A stretch of DNA of 46,270 bases from Clostridia bacterium (GTDB lineage Bacteria; Bacillota; Clostridia; Lutisporales; Lutisporaceae): assembly GCA_035628995.1 (NCBI GenBank), contig DASPIR010000001.1, positions 1 to 46,270 of the forward strand, read 5' to 3'. Made by a program: the position numbers and the translations under genes. Numbering within the stretch: the stretch's first letter is position 1; every line of letters starts with the position of its first letter. Positions 33,460 to 46,270 of the stretch are shown here, piece after piece. The notes beneath the pieces were generated by a model that saw only the letters and a program-made list of their open reading frames with translations, did no database searches and was not told the DNA's origin.

Positions 33460-34205
33460 AAGTTCTGATTGACGGCAGGACCTGCGAAGCTGAATACGGG
33501 GAATACATATTAGCTGTAGCAAAGCGAAATGGAATCGATATTCCTACCTTATGCCACAGCGATGCTTTGGATGGGCTCGGTACTTGCCGGCTATGCGTAG
33601 TGGAGCTTGTGGAAGCGGAAAAAACAAAGATAGTAGCTTCATGCATATATCCGATAACCCGTGAATTAGAAATTAGAACCGACAGCAGCAGGATTTTCAG
33701 AATAAGAAAAACCATAATGAAGCTTCTGCTTTCTCGCGCTCCAGAAAATGAACACCTGAACAGTTTGGCTCTACAGTATGGACTGCAGCCGGTTAGGCTG
33801 CTTGGATTGACTGATAAAGGGTCTGACTGAATATTATGCGGCCTTTGTGTGAAGGCATGCGAAGAGTTGGGTGCAAACGCCATTTCTACGGTATGTCGAG
33901 GAACGGGGAAAAAGATCTCCACTCCTTATGATGAGCCTTCCCTTGCTTGTGTTGGATGTGGCTCCTGCGCGGCCGTATGTCCGACGGGAGCTGTTGGTAT
34001 AGAAGAAAAGGACGGTACCAGGACGATATGGGGTAAAACCTTTGAAATGTTAAGATGTGAAAAGTGTGGAGAATACTTTGCGCCAAGGGAGTATTTTGAA
34101 TTTATGGAGAAAAAGCTGGGGCAAATAATTGAAAATAGGTACTGCAGCAGCTGTAAAAAGGCCATTCATGGATCAAAGTACAGGGATATATACGGAGTAA
34201 AATAA
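33456..34205 (+). CDS. NuoG-like iron-sulfur subunit with in-frame UGA, candidate selenoprotein
   Basis: 249 residues if UGA 33828-33830 is read through (residue 125). Residues 1-75 are a plant-type [2Fe-2S] domain (CHSDALDGLGTCRLC). The UGA is followed in frame by ILCGLCVKACEEL, so with the UGA the motif is U-x2-C-x2-C-x3-C, in a place where relatives have CILCG. A second cluster CVGCGSCAAVCP and a Cys-pair tail CEKCG / YCSSCKK follow. Read as two pieces, the gene would be 33456-33830 and 33849-34205, the second with no ribosome site. ATG 33456 overlaps the NuoF-like end. A hairpin at 33841-33856 fits a bacterial SECIS. A simple nonsense mutation is the alternative. Confidence 0.8.
33841..33856 (+). 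promoter_or_regulatory. Candidate bacterial SECIS hairpin
   Basis: GCCTT (33841-33845), loop TGTGTG and AAGGC (33852-33856) start 10 bases after the UGA. In E. coli fdhF the upper stem-loop starts 11 bases after its UGA and carries GU in the apical loop. Here the loop also contains GU. The stem is short and lacks an obvious bulged U, so support is moderate. Confidence 0.5.
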
Positions 34206-34207
34206 GC

Positions 34208-34257
34208 AGCAAAAACCTTTCATTTGATAATTAGTTGGCGAGTGAAGGGTTTTTGCT
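34208..34257 (+). terminator. Terminator of the aldehyde oxidoreductase operon
   Basis: AGCAAAAACCTTTCA (34208-34222) pairs with TGAAGGGTTTTTGCT (34243-34257), a 15-bp stem with one G-T pair and a 20-base loop, followed by GTTTATTCC. Confidence 0.75.
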
Positions 34258-34348
34258 GTTTATTCCTATTTCAAGTAAGAAAATATTTGTTGACAAATCA
34301 ACAAATAGAAATAGAAGCAAAATGCATACCAATTTTAGCAGTAAATGC

Positions 34349-34377
34349 TTGACAGTAATATATTGGTATGTTAACAT
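34349..34377 (+). promoter_or_regulatory. Promoter candidate for rpoB-rpoC
   Basis: TTGACA (34349-34354), 17-base spacer and TAACAT (34372-34377, 4 of 6). It begins a leader of about 180 bases. Needed because rpoB is cut off from the rplJL promoter by the inserted genes. Confidence 0.55.
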
Positions 34378-34561
34378 TATATATTGCATTGTAGTAAGTA
34401 ATTTCATAATATTATTCTAGTATTTGTATAAGGATAATTAAAAAAGGTAATATTAAAATAGGTATGCTTTAACTATTCGGCCAACCAAAAGCGATACTTT
34501 TTGAGATTTTTTTTGCTTTTGGCTATTTTAATTTATTTAAATTTAAGGGGTGAAGGACTTT

Positions 34562-38593
<4,032 letters not shown>

Positions 38594-38620
38594 AACTAAA
38601 GGGTATTCCTATAAAGCATT

Positions 38621-38705
38621 GGTGCGAGGTGCGAGGTGCGAGGATTTAGCAAATGCTCCGAAGAGCTAACTAAAGCCACGAACCCCGAACCACGAACCCC
38701 GAACC
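38621..38705. repeat. Imperfect palindromic repeat of 7-base units, copy 2
   Basis: The left arm has GGTGCGA three times in tandem. The right arm has GAACCCC/GAACCAC units. The centre has TTAGC...GCTAA, so the whole 85 bases can fold as one long stem with regularly spaced mismatches. It sits 27 bases after the rpoB stop, like copy 1 just after tuf. A hairpin here might trim or protect the rpoB mRNA end. Confidence 0.8.
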
Positions 38706-38759
38706 AGAAATTGGCATAGCCAAATTCGGTACTAATTATTAGAAGGGAGAGATACCTCC

Positions 38760-41700
38760 TTGTTTGAATTAAATAACTTTGAAGCAATCAAAATAGGTTT
38801 GGCATCCCCGGAGAAAATAAGGGAATGGTCAAGGGGAGAGGTAAAGAAGCCGGAGACAATAAACTATAGAACATTGAAACCTGAAAAGGAAGGTCTTTTT
38901 TGCGAGAAAATTTTTGGTCCTACAAAGGACTGGGAATGCCACTGCGGAAAATACAAGAGGATCAGGTACAAGGGAATAGTTTGCGACCGTTGCGGTGTTG
39001 AAATAACCAAAGCAAAGGTTAGAAGAGAGAGAATGGGCCATATCGAGCTTGCTGCTCCAGTATCACATATCTGGTATTTCAAAGGAATACCCAGCAGAAT
39101 GGGTCTTATACTTGATATGTCTCCAAGAGCCTTGGAAAAGGTTCTGTACTTTGCCTCCTACATAGTAGTCGATAATGGCGATACGACCCTTTCAAAGAAG
39201 CAGCTCTTAAGTGAGAAGGAATATAGGGAGAGCATAGAAAAATTCGGCAGCAGGTTCAGGGCAGGAATGGGTGCTGAAGCAGTTAAAGAACTCCTTAAGG
39301 ATCTTGACCTGGAAAAGCTGGCAAAAGAACTTAGGATAGACCTTAAAGACAGTACCGGACAGAAAAGGCTTAGGTCAGTCAGAAGGCTGGAGGTTGTTGA
39401 GGCCTTTAAGAATTCCGGCAATAAGCCTGAATGGATGATTCTTGAGACTATACCGGTAATACCGCCGGATTTGAGGCCAATGGTGCAGTTGGATGGCGGA
39501 AGATTTGCCACCTCTGACCTTAACGACCTCTATAGAAGAGTAATAAACAGAAATAACAGACTTAAGAGACTGCTTGACCTGGGAGCACCGGACATCATCG
39601 TTAGAAATGAAAAGAGAATGCTCCAGGAAGCAGTAGATGCTCTTATAGACAACGGCAGAAGAGGAAGACCGGTAACGGGTCCTGGCAACAGACCATTAAA
39701 GTCCTTGAGTGACATGCTTAAAGGAAAGCAGGGAAGATTCAGACAGAACCTACTCGGAAAACGTGTTGACTATTCAGGACGTTCAGTTATAGTTGTAGGT
39801 CCGGAACTGAAGCTTTTCCAATGCGGTCTGCCAAATGAGATGGCCCTTGAGCTCTTTAAGCCTTTTGTAATGAAAAAGCTTGTAAATGACGGACTTGCAC
39901 ATAATATAAAGAGCGCTAAGAGAATGGTTGAAAGAGTTAAACCAGAGGTCTGGGATATACTTGAAGAAGTTATCAGCGAGCATCCAGTGCTGTTAAACCG
40001 TGCTCCAACACTGCATAGACTTGGTATCCAGGCTTTCGAGCCGATACTTGTACAGGGCAGAGCACTGAAGATTCATCCACTGGTATGTACTGCATACAAC
40101 GCTGACTTCGATGGTGACCAGATGGCTGTACATGTACCTTTATCTGTAGAAGCGCAATCGGAAGCTAGATTCCTGATGCTGTCTGCCAATAACATTTTGG
40201 CTCCAAAGGATGGAAGACCGGTTGTAAGCCCAACACAGGACATGGTTATGGGTATATATTACCTTACTATACATGTGCCCGGTGAAAAGGGTGAAGGCAA
40301 GGTATTCACAAACTTGGATGAAATGATAATGGCCTATCAGTTGGGTGAAGTATCTCTGCATGCAAAGGTAAGGGTAAGAATAACAAAGGTAATTAACGGT
40401 CAAGAAAAGACCAAAATAGTTGAAAACACTGTCGGAAGATTTATTTTCAATGAGTCAATTCCCCAGACACTTGGCTTTGTTGAAAGAAATACCGAAGATG
40501 ATATGTTCCTGTTAGAGCTTGATCCTAAGGACAGGGATGGAAATATAGTGCCTGTAGACAAGTCGCTGTTAGGAAAAATAGTCGATAAGTGCTTCAGAAT
40601 GCATGGAAATACAAATACTGCAATTATGCTGGACGAAATAAAGAGACTGGGCTTCCATTACTCGACAAAGGGCGCAGTTACAATAAGCATATCGGATATG
40701 GATATTCCGAGCGCAAAGAAAGAGATTCTTTCAAAGGCAGATGAGAGAGTAGACAAAATTGAAAAGATGTATAGAAGAGGCTTAATATCCAATGAAGAAA
40801 GATATGAGCAGGTAATAGATACCTGGAAAACAGCCACAGATGATGTTACAAAAGCATTGATGGATAATCTGGATAGGCTCAATTCAGTGTATATGATGGC
40901 TAATTCAGGAGCCAGAGGTAGTGTTAATCAGATTAAGCAGCTGTGTGGTATGAGAGGTCTTATGGCTGATACCTCAGGTAGAATAATAGAAATTCCTATA
41001 AAAGCTAACTTCCGTGAAGGTCTTGACGTTTTGGAGTTCTTTACTTCCACTCACGGTGCTAGAAAAGGTCTTGCTGATACAGCACTGCGTACTGCTGACT
41101 CAGGTTATCTGACAAGACGTCTTGTTGACGTAAGTCAGGACGTAATAATCAGGGAAGAGGACTGTGGTACAGAAGAAGGCTTGATCATGAGCGAGATCAA
41201 AGACGGCAATGAAGTAATCGAAAAGCTTAAAGACAGACTCATGGGAAGATATACCAACGGAGACGTAGTAAACCCGGAAACAGGTGAAATACTTGTGAAA
41301 AAGGGCGAACTGATATCTGAAAAAATGGCTGGTACTATTGTGAAGCTTGGCATCAAGAAAGTTCCGATAAGAACAATACTGACCTGTCATGCAAAACAAG
41401 GCGTATGTACTAAATGCTACGGAGTAAACCTTGCATCCGGTGAACCTGTGCATATAGGAGAGGCAGTTGGTATAATTGCAGCTCAATCAATAGGTGAGCC
41501 TGGTACGCAGCTTACTATGAGAACCTTCCACACGGGCGGTGTTGCCGGTGATGACATTACTCAGGGTCTTCCTAGAGTTGAAGAACTTTTCGAAGCTAGA
41601 AAGCCTAAAGGACTTGCAATAATATCCGAAATCTCCGGTACTGTTAAAATTATAGACCAGAGAAAGAAGAAGGATGTTGTGATACTTGCAGAGGATGGCG

Positions 41701-42287
41701 ATACCAGAACTTACACTATCCCTTACGGCTCAAGGCTCAGGGTTACTGAGGGCGAGGCAATAGAAGCAGGGGATGAGATAACAGAAGGTTCCGTAAATCC
41801 GCATGATATATTGAAAATCAAAGGTGTGGCAGGAGTACAGACTTACCTGCTCATGGAAGTGCAGAGAGTTTACAGGCTGCAGGGTGTTGATATCGCGGAT
41901 AAGCATATAGAAGTTATTGTCAGACAGATGCTCAGGAAGGTCAAGATAGATGAGTCTGGAGATACAGAACTGCTTCCGGGCGGACTCTTCGACATATTCA
42001 AATATGAAGATGAGAATGCAAGGGTCAGTGCTGAAGGTGGAGAAATGGCTGCCGGAAAGAGAGTGCTTCTTGGTATAACCAAAGCATCCTTGGCAACAGA
42101 TTCCTTCTTGTCAGCTGCATCCTTCCAGGAAACAACAAGGGTTCTTACTGAGGCAGCAATAAAGGGCAAGATAGATCCACTTGTCGGACTAAAGGAAAAT
42201 GTCATAATTGGAAAACTTATTCCTGCAGGTACCGGCATGAAGAAATATATGGATATATCAATAAGGCCAGCTGACACAATAGAGTAA
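38760..42287 (+). CDS. rpoC: RNA polymerase beta' subunit
   Basis: 1175 residues. The zinc site near residues 60-78 (CHCGKY...CDRC), the catalytic [12 protein letters not shown] with three Asp that bind Mg2+, the bridge/trigger region [19 protein letters not shown] and the C-terminal [12 protein letters not shown] are all present. The start is TTG 38760, giving [19 protein letters not shown], which aligns with B. subtilis RpoC. GAAGGGAGAG precedes it. It is cotranscribed with rpoB unless the palindromic repeat between them acts as a terminator. Confidence 0.97.
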   Translation: MFELNNFEAIKIGLASPEKIREWSRGEVKKPETINYRTLKPEKEGLFCEKIFGPTKDWECHCGKYKRIRYKGIVCDRCGVEITKAKVRRERMGHIELAAPVSHIWYFKGIPSRMGLILDMSPRALEKVLYFASYIVVDNGDTTLSKKQLLSEKEYRESIEKFGSRFRAGMGAEAVKELLKDLDLEKLAKELRIDLKDSTGQKRLRSVRRLEVVEAFKNSGNKPEWMILETIPVIPPDLRPMVQLDGGRFATSDLNDLYRRVINRNNRLKRLLDLGAPDIIVRNEKRMLQEAVDALIDNGRRGRPVTGPGNRPLKSLSDMLKGKQGRFRQNLLGKRVDYSGRSVIVVGPELKLFQCGLPNEMALELFKPFVMKKLVNDGLAHNIKSAKRMVERVKPEVWDILEEVISEHPVLLNRAPTLHRLGIQAFEPILVQGRALKIHPLVCTAYNADFDGDQMAVHVPLSVEAQSEARFLMLSANNILAPKDGRPVVSPTQDMVMGIYYLTIHVPGEKGEGKVFTNLDEMIMAYQLGEVSLHAKVRVRITKVINGQEKTKIVENTVGRFIFNESIPQTLGFVERNTEDDMFLLELDPKDRDGNIVPVDKSLLGKIVDKCFRMHGNTNTAIMLDEIKRLGFHYSTKGAVTISISDMDIPSAKKEILSKADERVDKIEKMYRRGLISNEERYEQVIDTWKTATDDVTKALMDNLDRLNSVYMMANSGARGSVNQIKQLCGMRGLMADTSGRIIEIPIKANFREGLDVLEFFTSTHGARKGLADTALRTADSGYLTRRLVDVSQDVIIREEDCGTEEGLIMSEIKDGNEVIEKLKDRLMGRYTNGDVVNPETGEILVKKGELISEKMAGTIVKLGIKKVPIRTILTCHAKQGVCTKCYGVNLASGEPVHIGEAVGIIAAQSIGEPGTQLTMRTFHTGGVAGDDITQGLPRVEELFEARKPKGLAIISEISGTVKIIDQRKKKDVVILAEDGDTRTYTIPYGSRLRVTEGEAIEAGDEITEGSVNPHDILKIKGVAGVQTYLLMEVQRVYRLQGVDIADKHIEVIVRQMLRKVKIDESGDTELLPGGLFDIFKYEDENARVSAEGGEMAAGKRVLLGITKASLATDSFLSAASFQETTRVLTEAAIKGKIDPLVGLKENVIIGKLIPAGTGMKKYMDISIRPADTIE

Positions 42288-42293
42288 AAACTA

Positions 42294-42322
42294 TTGACAC
42301 AAAATATAACAAATGCTAAAAT
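42294..42322 (+). promoter_or_regulatory. Sigma-A promoter for the L7Ae-rpsL-rpsG-fusA-tuf cluster
   Basis: TTGACA (42294-42299), 17-base spacer and TAAAAT (42317-42322), just after the rpoC stop. The first transcribed bases then enter a 23-base perfect hairpin (42338-42360). Confidence 0.75.
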
Positions 42323-42337
42323 TATTTAGTGCGTTAT

Positions 42338-42360
42338 AGAGAACCATTATAATGGTTCTC
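42338..42360 (+). promoter_or_regulatory. 5' leader hairpin
   Basis: GAGAACCATTATAATGGTTCTC is self-complementary. It would lie about 10 bases into the mRNA. No long T-run follows (TTATG), so it is more likely a 5' stabilising hairpin or a regulatory fold than a terminator. Confidence 0.5.
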
Positions 42361-42477
42361 TTATGCACGTTTTAACTGATAACTCCTTAACAATAGATTT
42401 TCCAGGAGTGCCACAATTCTTTTCAGACTCGACATTACCGATGGTTGCCATGCAAAAATCCACAAGAGGTGATTTAA

Positions 42478-42723
42478 ATGCAGGAACTAAAAGCTTCACA
42501 CAGAAGAATAGTGGGGTTAAAGCAGACAGTAAAGGCAGTGAAAAATGGAACTGCAAAAAAGGTATATGTAGCTAAGGATTCCGACGATTTTATAAAACAG
42601 TCGGTACTTGATGCATGTAGCGATAAAAATTTACAAATCATATATGTCAGCAATATGAAGGAACTGGGAGATGCATGTGGTATAGATATTGGCGCTTCAA
42701 CGGCGGCAATTGTCGAAGATTAA
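42478..42723 (+). CDS. L7Ae-family ribosomal protein (YbxF/RplGB-like)
   Basis: 81 residues. Matches the small Firmicute L7Ae/YbxF family with HRRIVGLKQTVKAVKNGTAKKVYVAKDSD and an AACGIDIGAS-like GDACGIDIGASTAAIVED tail. The family binds kink-turn RNA; B. subtilis YbxF and YlxQ do so. ATG 42478 follows AGAGGTG. It occupies the standard position between rpoC and rpsL. A perfect terminator follows directly. Confidence 0.9.
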   Translation: MQELKASHRRIVGLKQTVKAVKNGTAKKVYVAKDSDDFIKQSVLDACSDKNLQIIYVSNMKELGDACGIDIGASTAAIVED

Positions 42724-42736
42724 GATGCATATCAAT

Positions 42737-42764
42737 AAAACGCCTTCATATGAAGGCGTTTTTT
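42737..42764 (+). terminator. Strong intrinsic terminator after the L7Ae gene
   Basis: AAAACGCCTTCAT and ATGAAGGCGTTTT form a perfect stem followed by more Ts. It lies between the L7Ae-like gene and rpsL, so rpsL must be reached by readthrough or its own promoter. Confidence 0.92.
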
Positions 42765-42850
42765 ATCGCAAAAAGTATATCCAGAGCGTATTACAGAGCT
42801 TAGCTAATGTTAAGCCTGTGTATGATAAATAAAACAAGGAGGTGCATTTA

Positions 42851-43225
42851 ATGCCTACAATTAGCCAGTTAGTAAGGAAAGGCAGAGAGAAGGTTGAGTA
42901 CAAATCAACTGCACCAGCGTTGAAGGAAAGCCCACAGAAAAGGGGAGTATGTACTGTTGTAAAGACTACAACACCAAAGAAGCCTAACTCCGCATTAAGA
43001 AAAATTGCCAGAGTTAGATTGACAAATGGTATTGAAGTTACAGGCTACATCCCTGGAATCGGCCACAACCTGCAGGAACACTCAGTTGTTCTTATCAGAG
43101 GCGGCAGAGTAAAGGACCTTCCTGGCGTAAGGTACCACATTGTAAGAGGTACTCTTGATGCCGCTGGCGTTGCCAACAGAAAGCAAAGTAGATCAAAATA
43201 CGGCGCGAAGAGACCAAAGAAATAA
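42851..43225 (+). CDS. rpsL: 30S ribosomal protein S12
   Basis: 124 residues. The decoding-site segments [18 protein letters not shown] and [14 protein letters not shown] are present; both lysines commonly mutated in streptomycin resistance are wild type here. ATG 42851 follows AAGGAGGTG at 7 bases. A GTG at 42842 sits inside the ribosome-binding site and is rejected. First gene of the str cluster rpsL-rpsG-fusA-tuf. Confidence 0.97.
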   Translation: MPTISQLVRKGREKVEYKSTAPALKESPQKRGVCTVVKTTTPKKPNSALRKIARVRLTNGIEVTGYIPGIGHNLQEHSVVLIRGGRVKDLPGVRYHIVRGTLDAAGVANRKQSRSKYGAKRPKK

Positions 43226-43239
43226 TATTGTGCGAGTTA

Positions 43240-43273
43240 TTTAACATTAGGCTGAATTTTGCCTATGTTTAAA
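43240..43273. repeat. Hairpin in the rpsL-rpsG spacer
   Basis: TTTAACATTAGGC and GCCTATGTTTAAA form a 13-base near-perfect stem around an 8-base loop. It could be a target for autogenous control by S7, which in E. coli binds the rpsL-rpsG spacer, but the sequence is not similar. Confidence 0.5.
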
Positions 43274-43358
43274 ATATATTTGCGCACAACGGCAGTTGAT
43301 TAACTTGATGCTGCCGAGTACCGATGATATTAAAATTAATATTAAGGAGGGAAGTATA

Positions 43359-43829
43359 GTGCCAAGAAGAGGACATATATCGAAAAGAGACGTATTACCG
43401 GATCCATTGTACAATGATAAGATTGTTACTAAGCTTATCAACAATATAATGTATGATGGAAAGAAGAGCGCCGGACAGAAAATAGTTTATGGTGCTTTCG
43501 AAATAATGAGGGAAAAGACAGGTAAGGAACCCATCGAATTATTTGAAACAGCAATGGCCAACATCATGCCTGTTCTGGAAGTTAAGGCTAGAAGAATCGG
43601 TGGAGCCACTTATCAGGTTCCTATAGAAGTAAGGCCTGAAAGAAGGCAAGCATTAGGAATGAGATGGTTGATCGATTTCTCCAGAAAAAGAGGAGAAAAG
43701 ACAATGGGTGAAAGATTAGCCGGAGAGCTCTTAGATGCAGCGAATAATACTGGAAACAGTGTAAAGAAGAGAGAAGACACTCATAAGATGGCAGAAGCTA
43801 ACAAGGCATTTGCACATTACAGGTGGTAA
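43359..43829 (+). CDS. rpsG: 30S ribosomal protein S7
   Basis: 156 residues, the usual length, beginning [16 protein letters not shown]. Contains [24 protein letters not shown], the rRNA-binding part, and ends [12 protein letters not shown] 43359 has AAGGAGGG at 8 bases. Primary 16S rRNA-binding protein of the small-subunit head. A longer reading frame from 43296 has no support. Confidence 0.97.
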   Translation: MPRRGHISKRDVLPDPLYNDKIVTKLINNIMYDGKKSAGQKIVYGAFEIMREKTGKEPIELFETAMANIMPVLEVKARRIGGATYQVPIEVRPERRQALGMRWLIDFSRKRGEKTMGERLAGELLDAANNTGNSVKKREDTHKMAEANKAFAHYRW

Positions 43830-43939
43830 TTTCGGATCGAGGTTTGTAGTGAACAATATGAATATAGATTATATAATGCTAAATAATAAGTTTTTAGGGA
43901 ATTATAACAGTGAAACTTACAACAGAAAGGAGGATAACT

Positions 43940-46009
43940 GTGCCTAGGCAATTTTCGTTAGAAAAAACAAGAAATATAGGAATAATGGCTCATATTGACG
44001 CAGGAAAGACAACAACTACTGAAAGAGTGTTGTATTATACTGGGAAAACATATAAAATAGGCGAAGTTCATGAAGGAACTGCCACAATGGACTGGATGGA
44101 GCAGGAGCAGGAAAGAGGAATAACAATTACTTCTGCAGCTACAACAGCCGAGTGGAAGGGACATAGAATAAACATCATAGATACGCCAGGGCACGTGGAC
44201 TTTACTGTTGAAGTAGAAAGGTCACTGCGTGTATTAGATGGTGCTGTAGCGGTTTTCTGTGCCAAGGGTGGAGTTGAGCCTCAGTCTGAAACCGTTTGGA
44301 GACAGGCTGATAAATATAACGTTCCACGACTTGCGTATGTAAATAAAATGGACATAATGGGAGCAGATTTTTATAGAGTAGTCCAAATGATGAAAGACAG
44401 ACTCGGAGCTAATGCTGTTCCGATTCAGCTCCCAATAGGCAGTGAGGAAAGATTTATAGGTATAGTGGACTTGATAGATATGAAAGCCCACATCTATAAG
44501 GATGATCTCGGCAAAGAAATGGTAATAGAAGAAATACCCGCAGATATGATGGATAAAGCAAAAGAGTTCAGAGAGAACCTCATTGAAAAGGTATCTGAAG
44601 TCAATGAGGAACTGATGATGAAGTATTTGGAGGGCATAGAACCGACGGAAGAAGAAATAATGACAGCTCTCAGAATAGGTACCATCGCAGTTAAGCTGAA
44701 TCCGGTTATATGTGGATCTTCATACAAAAATAAGGGTGTACAGCTTATGCTGGATGCAGTTATCAACTATATGCCATCTCCACTCGACATACCTCCAATC
44801 GACGGTACTTCCTTAGATGGAGTAGAGAAGGTAGTAAGGCATTCAGATGACTCAGAGCCTTTTTCAGCTCTTGCATTCAAGATTATGGTTGACCCCTATG
44901 TGGGTAAGCTGGCTTTCTTCAGAGTTTACTCCGGAGTAGCTGAGGCTGGCTCTTATGTTTTTAACTCCACAAAAGGCAAGAGGGAGAGAATAAGCAGAAT
45001 AGTACAGATGCATGCTAACCACAGAGAAGAAATCAAAGAGGTTTACACAGGCGATATCGCGGCCGCTGTGGGTCTCAAGGATACAACTACAGGAGACACC
45101 CTCTGCGATGAGGACAATGCTGTAATCCTTGAATCAATGGTGTTCCCAGAGCCTGTTATCAATGTTGCTATAGAGCCTAAAACAAAGGCAGGCCAGGATA
45201 AGATGGGCATTGCCCTTCAGAAGCTGGCTGAAGAAGACCCTACCTTCAGGACATATACTGATGTTGACACAGGTCAGACAATTATCGCAGGTATGGGAGA
45301 ACTGCATCTGGAGATAATCGTTGACAGAATGATGCGTGAATACAAGGTTGAAGCAAATGTCGGCAAGCCGCAGGTTGCTTATAAAGAAACCATTAGAAGG
45401 AAAACGCAGATTGAAGGTAAGTTTGTCAGACAGTCAGGCGGTAAAGGACAGTACGGTCATGTTTGGCTTGAACTGGAACCTAAAGCCCCTGGAGAAGGTT
45501 TTGAATTTGTAAACAAAATTGTAGGTGGAGCAATACCTAGAGAATATATACCAGCTGTACAGCGTGGTGTAGAAGAAGCAACTCTGAATGGTGTACTGGG
45601 TGGATACCCGGTTCTCGACTTAAAGGTTACACTTTTTGATGGGTCATACCATGAGGTTGACTCCTCTGAAATGGCATTTAAGATCGCAGGTTCAATGGCC
45701 TTTAAAGATGGTTGTAAGAAAGCAGATCCTGCACTTCTCGAGCCAATAATGAAGGTTGAAGTAACAGTACCTGAAGAGTATATGGGAGATGTTCTTGGTG
45801 ACATTAACTCCAGAAGAGGAAGAATTGAGGGCATGGAAGCAAGAAGTGGAGCTCAGGTTATAAGGAGCTTCGTACCGCTTTCTGAAATGTTCGGATATTC
45901 GACGGACCTGCGTTCAGCGACACAGGGTCGTGCAGTATACTCCATGGAGATGGATCATTTTGAAGAAGTTCCCAAAGGCATAGCTGAGAAGTTATTAGGC
46001 GACAAATAA
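43940..46009 (+). CDS. fusA: Elongation factor G
   Basis: 689 residues. G domain with P-loop [13 protein letters not shown], switch [11 protein letters not shown] and NKMD. The domain IV loop begins [27 protein letters not shown]. It translocates tRNA-mRNA and works in ribosome recycling. GTG 43940 follows AAAGGAGG at 6 bases. It lies 110 bases after rpsG and 90 bases before tuf. No second fusA is seen. Confidence 0.97.
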   Translation: MPRQFSLEKTRNIGIMAHIDAGKTTTTERVLYYTGKTYKIGEVHEGTATMDWMEQEQERGITITSAATTAEWKGHRINIIDTPGHVDFTVEVERSLRVLDGAVAVFCAKGGVEPQSETVWRQADKYNVPRLAYVNKMDIMGADFYRVVQMMKDRLGANAVPIQLPIGSEERFIGIVDLIDMKAHIYKDDLGKEMVIEEIPADMMDKAKEFRENLIEKVSEVNEELMMKYLEGIEPTEEEIMTALRIGTIAVKLNPVICGSSYKNKGVQLMLDAVINYMPSPLDIPPIDGTSLDGVEKVVRHSDDSEPFSALAFKIMVDPYVGKLAFFRVYSGVAEAGSYVFNSTKGKRERISRIVQMHANHREEIKEVYTGDIAAAVGLKDTTTGDTLCDEDNAVILESMVFPEPVINVAIEPKTKAGQDKMGIALQKLAEEDPTFRTYTDVDTGQTIIAGMGELHLEIIVDRMMREYKVEANVGKPQVAYKETIRRKTQIEGKFVRQSGGKGQYGHVWLELEPKAPGEGFEFVNKIVGGAIPREYIPAVQRGVEEATLNGVLGGYPVLDLKVTLFDGSYHEVDSSEMAFKIAGSMAFKDGCKKADPALLEPIMKVEVTVPEEYMGDVLGDINSRRGRIEGMEARSGAQVIRSFVPLSEMFGYSTDLRSATQGRAVYSMEMDHFEEVPKGIAEKLLGDK

Positions 46010-46092
46010 TTAAAAATCAGGAGATTGCATGGGTCCATAATGGAGCATGCAATTTCCTAAAATATTAGATTATCTGATTTTTAAAGGAGGAA
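46010..46092 (+). promoter_or_regulatory. Folded fusA-tuf intercistronic region
   Basis: Two nested helices: outer TTAAAAATCAG (46010-46020) with CTGATTTTTAA (46074-46084), perfect over 11 bp; inner GGAGATTGCATG (about 46019-46030) with CATGCAATTTCC (46045-46056), one G-T pair. The outer helix ends on the A-run of the tuf ribosome-binding site AAAGGAGG (46083-46090), so it could affect tuf translation or mRNA processing. Confidence 0.6.
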
Positions 46093-46099
46093 AAGTAAA

Positions 46100-46270
46100 A
46101 TGGCAAAGGCAAAATACGAAAGGACCAAACCCCATGTAAACATAGGGACAATAGGTCACGTTGACCACGGCAAGACAACACTTACAGCAGCAATAACAAC
46201 AGTACTTTCAAAGTTCGGCGGTGCAACAGCTACAAAGTATGATGAAATAGACAAGGCACCGGAAGAAAAG
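46100..46270 (+). CDS. tuf: Elongation factor Tu, N-terminal part (cut by window end)
   Basis: The first 57 residues of EF-Tu: [20 protein letters not shown] then [16 protein letters not shown]. The P-loop GHVDHGKT is present and the gene runs off the window. ATG 46100 follows AAAGGAGG at good spacing. Its product and the tuf at 1-616 cannot be compared directly because the visible parts do not overlap, but they are likely near-identical copies kept in step by gene conversion. Confidence 0.97.
   Translation, partial: MAKAKYERTKPHVNIGTIGHVDHGKTTLTAAITTVLSKFGGATATKYDEIDKAPEEK

Larger units (their letters stand above)
34206..34561. other. Leader region of rpoB (356 bases)
   Basis: Holds the operon terminator, a promoter candidate (34349-34377), the second copy of ATACTTTTTGAGATTTT (34494-34510) and a hairpin CCAAAAGC (34485-34492) with GCTTTTGG (34515-34522), a possible attenuator or leader fold for rpoB. 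No gene seen; the ORF at 34235 has no ribosome site and lies in A+T-rich DNA. Confidence 0.6.

Noticed and set aside
33849-34205. Independent gene starting at GTG 33849
   Set aside because: It has no ribosome-binding site, starts inside a cluster-binding motif and continues the upstream frame exactly across one UGA, so it is the second half of the gene at 33456.
34235-34420. 61-residue ORF before rpoB
   Set aside because: It runs through the operon terminator and the rpoB promoter region and has no ribosome-binding site.

Overview
The window is a low-G+C, strictly anaerobic Firmicute, most likely a member of the Clostridia. This rests on B. subtilis-like RpoC, SecE and NusG, an L33-secE-nusG-rplKAJL order, an AbrB-type regulator with a C-terminal Cys pair, many GTG and TTG starts with strong AAGGAGG sites, and a probable tungsten aldehyde oxidoreductase operon. 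I cannot name the species. The window runs from the 3' end of one tuf gene (1-616) to the 5' end of a second (46100-46270). Between them lie the usual transcription/translation genes: rpmG, secE, nusG, rplK, rplA, rplJ, rplL, then rpoB, rpoC, an L7Ae-like gene, rpsL, rpsG and fusA.

The striking feature of the layout is that rplL and rpoB, normally adjacent, are separated by about 30 kb (4434-34561) holding three blocks. Block 1 (about 5.3-14.6 kb) is an accessory, defence-like island. It holds a KAP P-loop NTPase with a HEPN protein (RNNFTH motif), a tyrosine recombinase on the opposite strand with an in-frame TAA near its start, a small unknown gene, a more G+C-rich pair (SEFIR/TIR-like protein plus a 540-residue protein with an Rx5H motif), and a GHKL ATPase fused to a C-terminal PD-(D/E)XK-like domain. 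Short related sequences sit just upstream of each plus-strand gene. A structured non-coding stretch and an IS3-family transposase remnant mark the right side.

Block 2 (15.8-28.2 kb) is a sensing and transport locus. It holds a coiled-coil protein, an OmpR-type response regulator and histidine kinase, four tandem paralogous solute-binding lipoproteins, two MalF/MalG-type permeases with no ATPase, an HlyD/MacA-like adaptor and a MacB-core-like membrane protein.

Block 3 (28.3-34.2 kb) is a molybdopterin-dependent aldehyde oxidoreductase operon behind a candidate Moco/Tuco riboswitch with a terminator. It holds a four-cluster ferredoxin subunit, the AOR catalytic subunit, a MoaD-like protein, and NuoE-, NuoF- and NuoG-like subunits, a set that resembles electron-bifurcating tungsten oxidoreductases. 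The NuoG-like gene carries an in-frame UGA exactly where the first Cys of a [4Fe-4S] motif is expected. A hairpin with suitable spacing follows, so it is a candidate selenocysteine codon.

Regulation visible in the core genes includes an L10 leader with an attenuator, consensus promoters before rplJ and rpsL, strong terminators after rplL and the L7Ae gene, a hairpin that would fold out the long spacer between the nusG ribosome-binding site and its ATG, and a long folded fusA-tuf spacer. Two copies of an imperfect palindrome built of 7-base units lie after tuf and after rpoB. No tRNA, rRNA or CRISPR array was seen.
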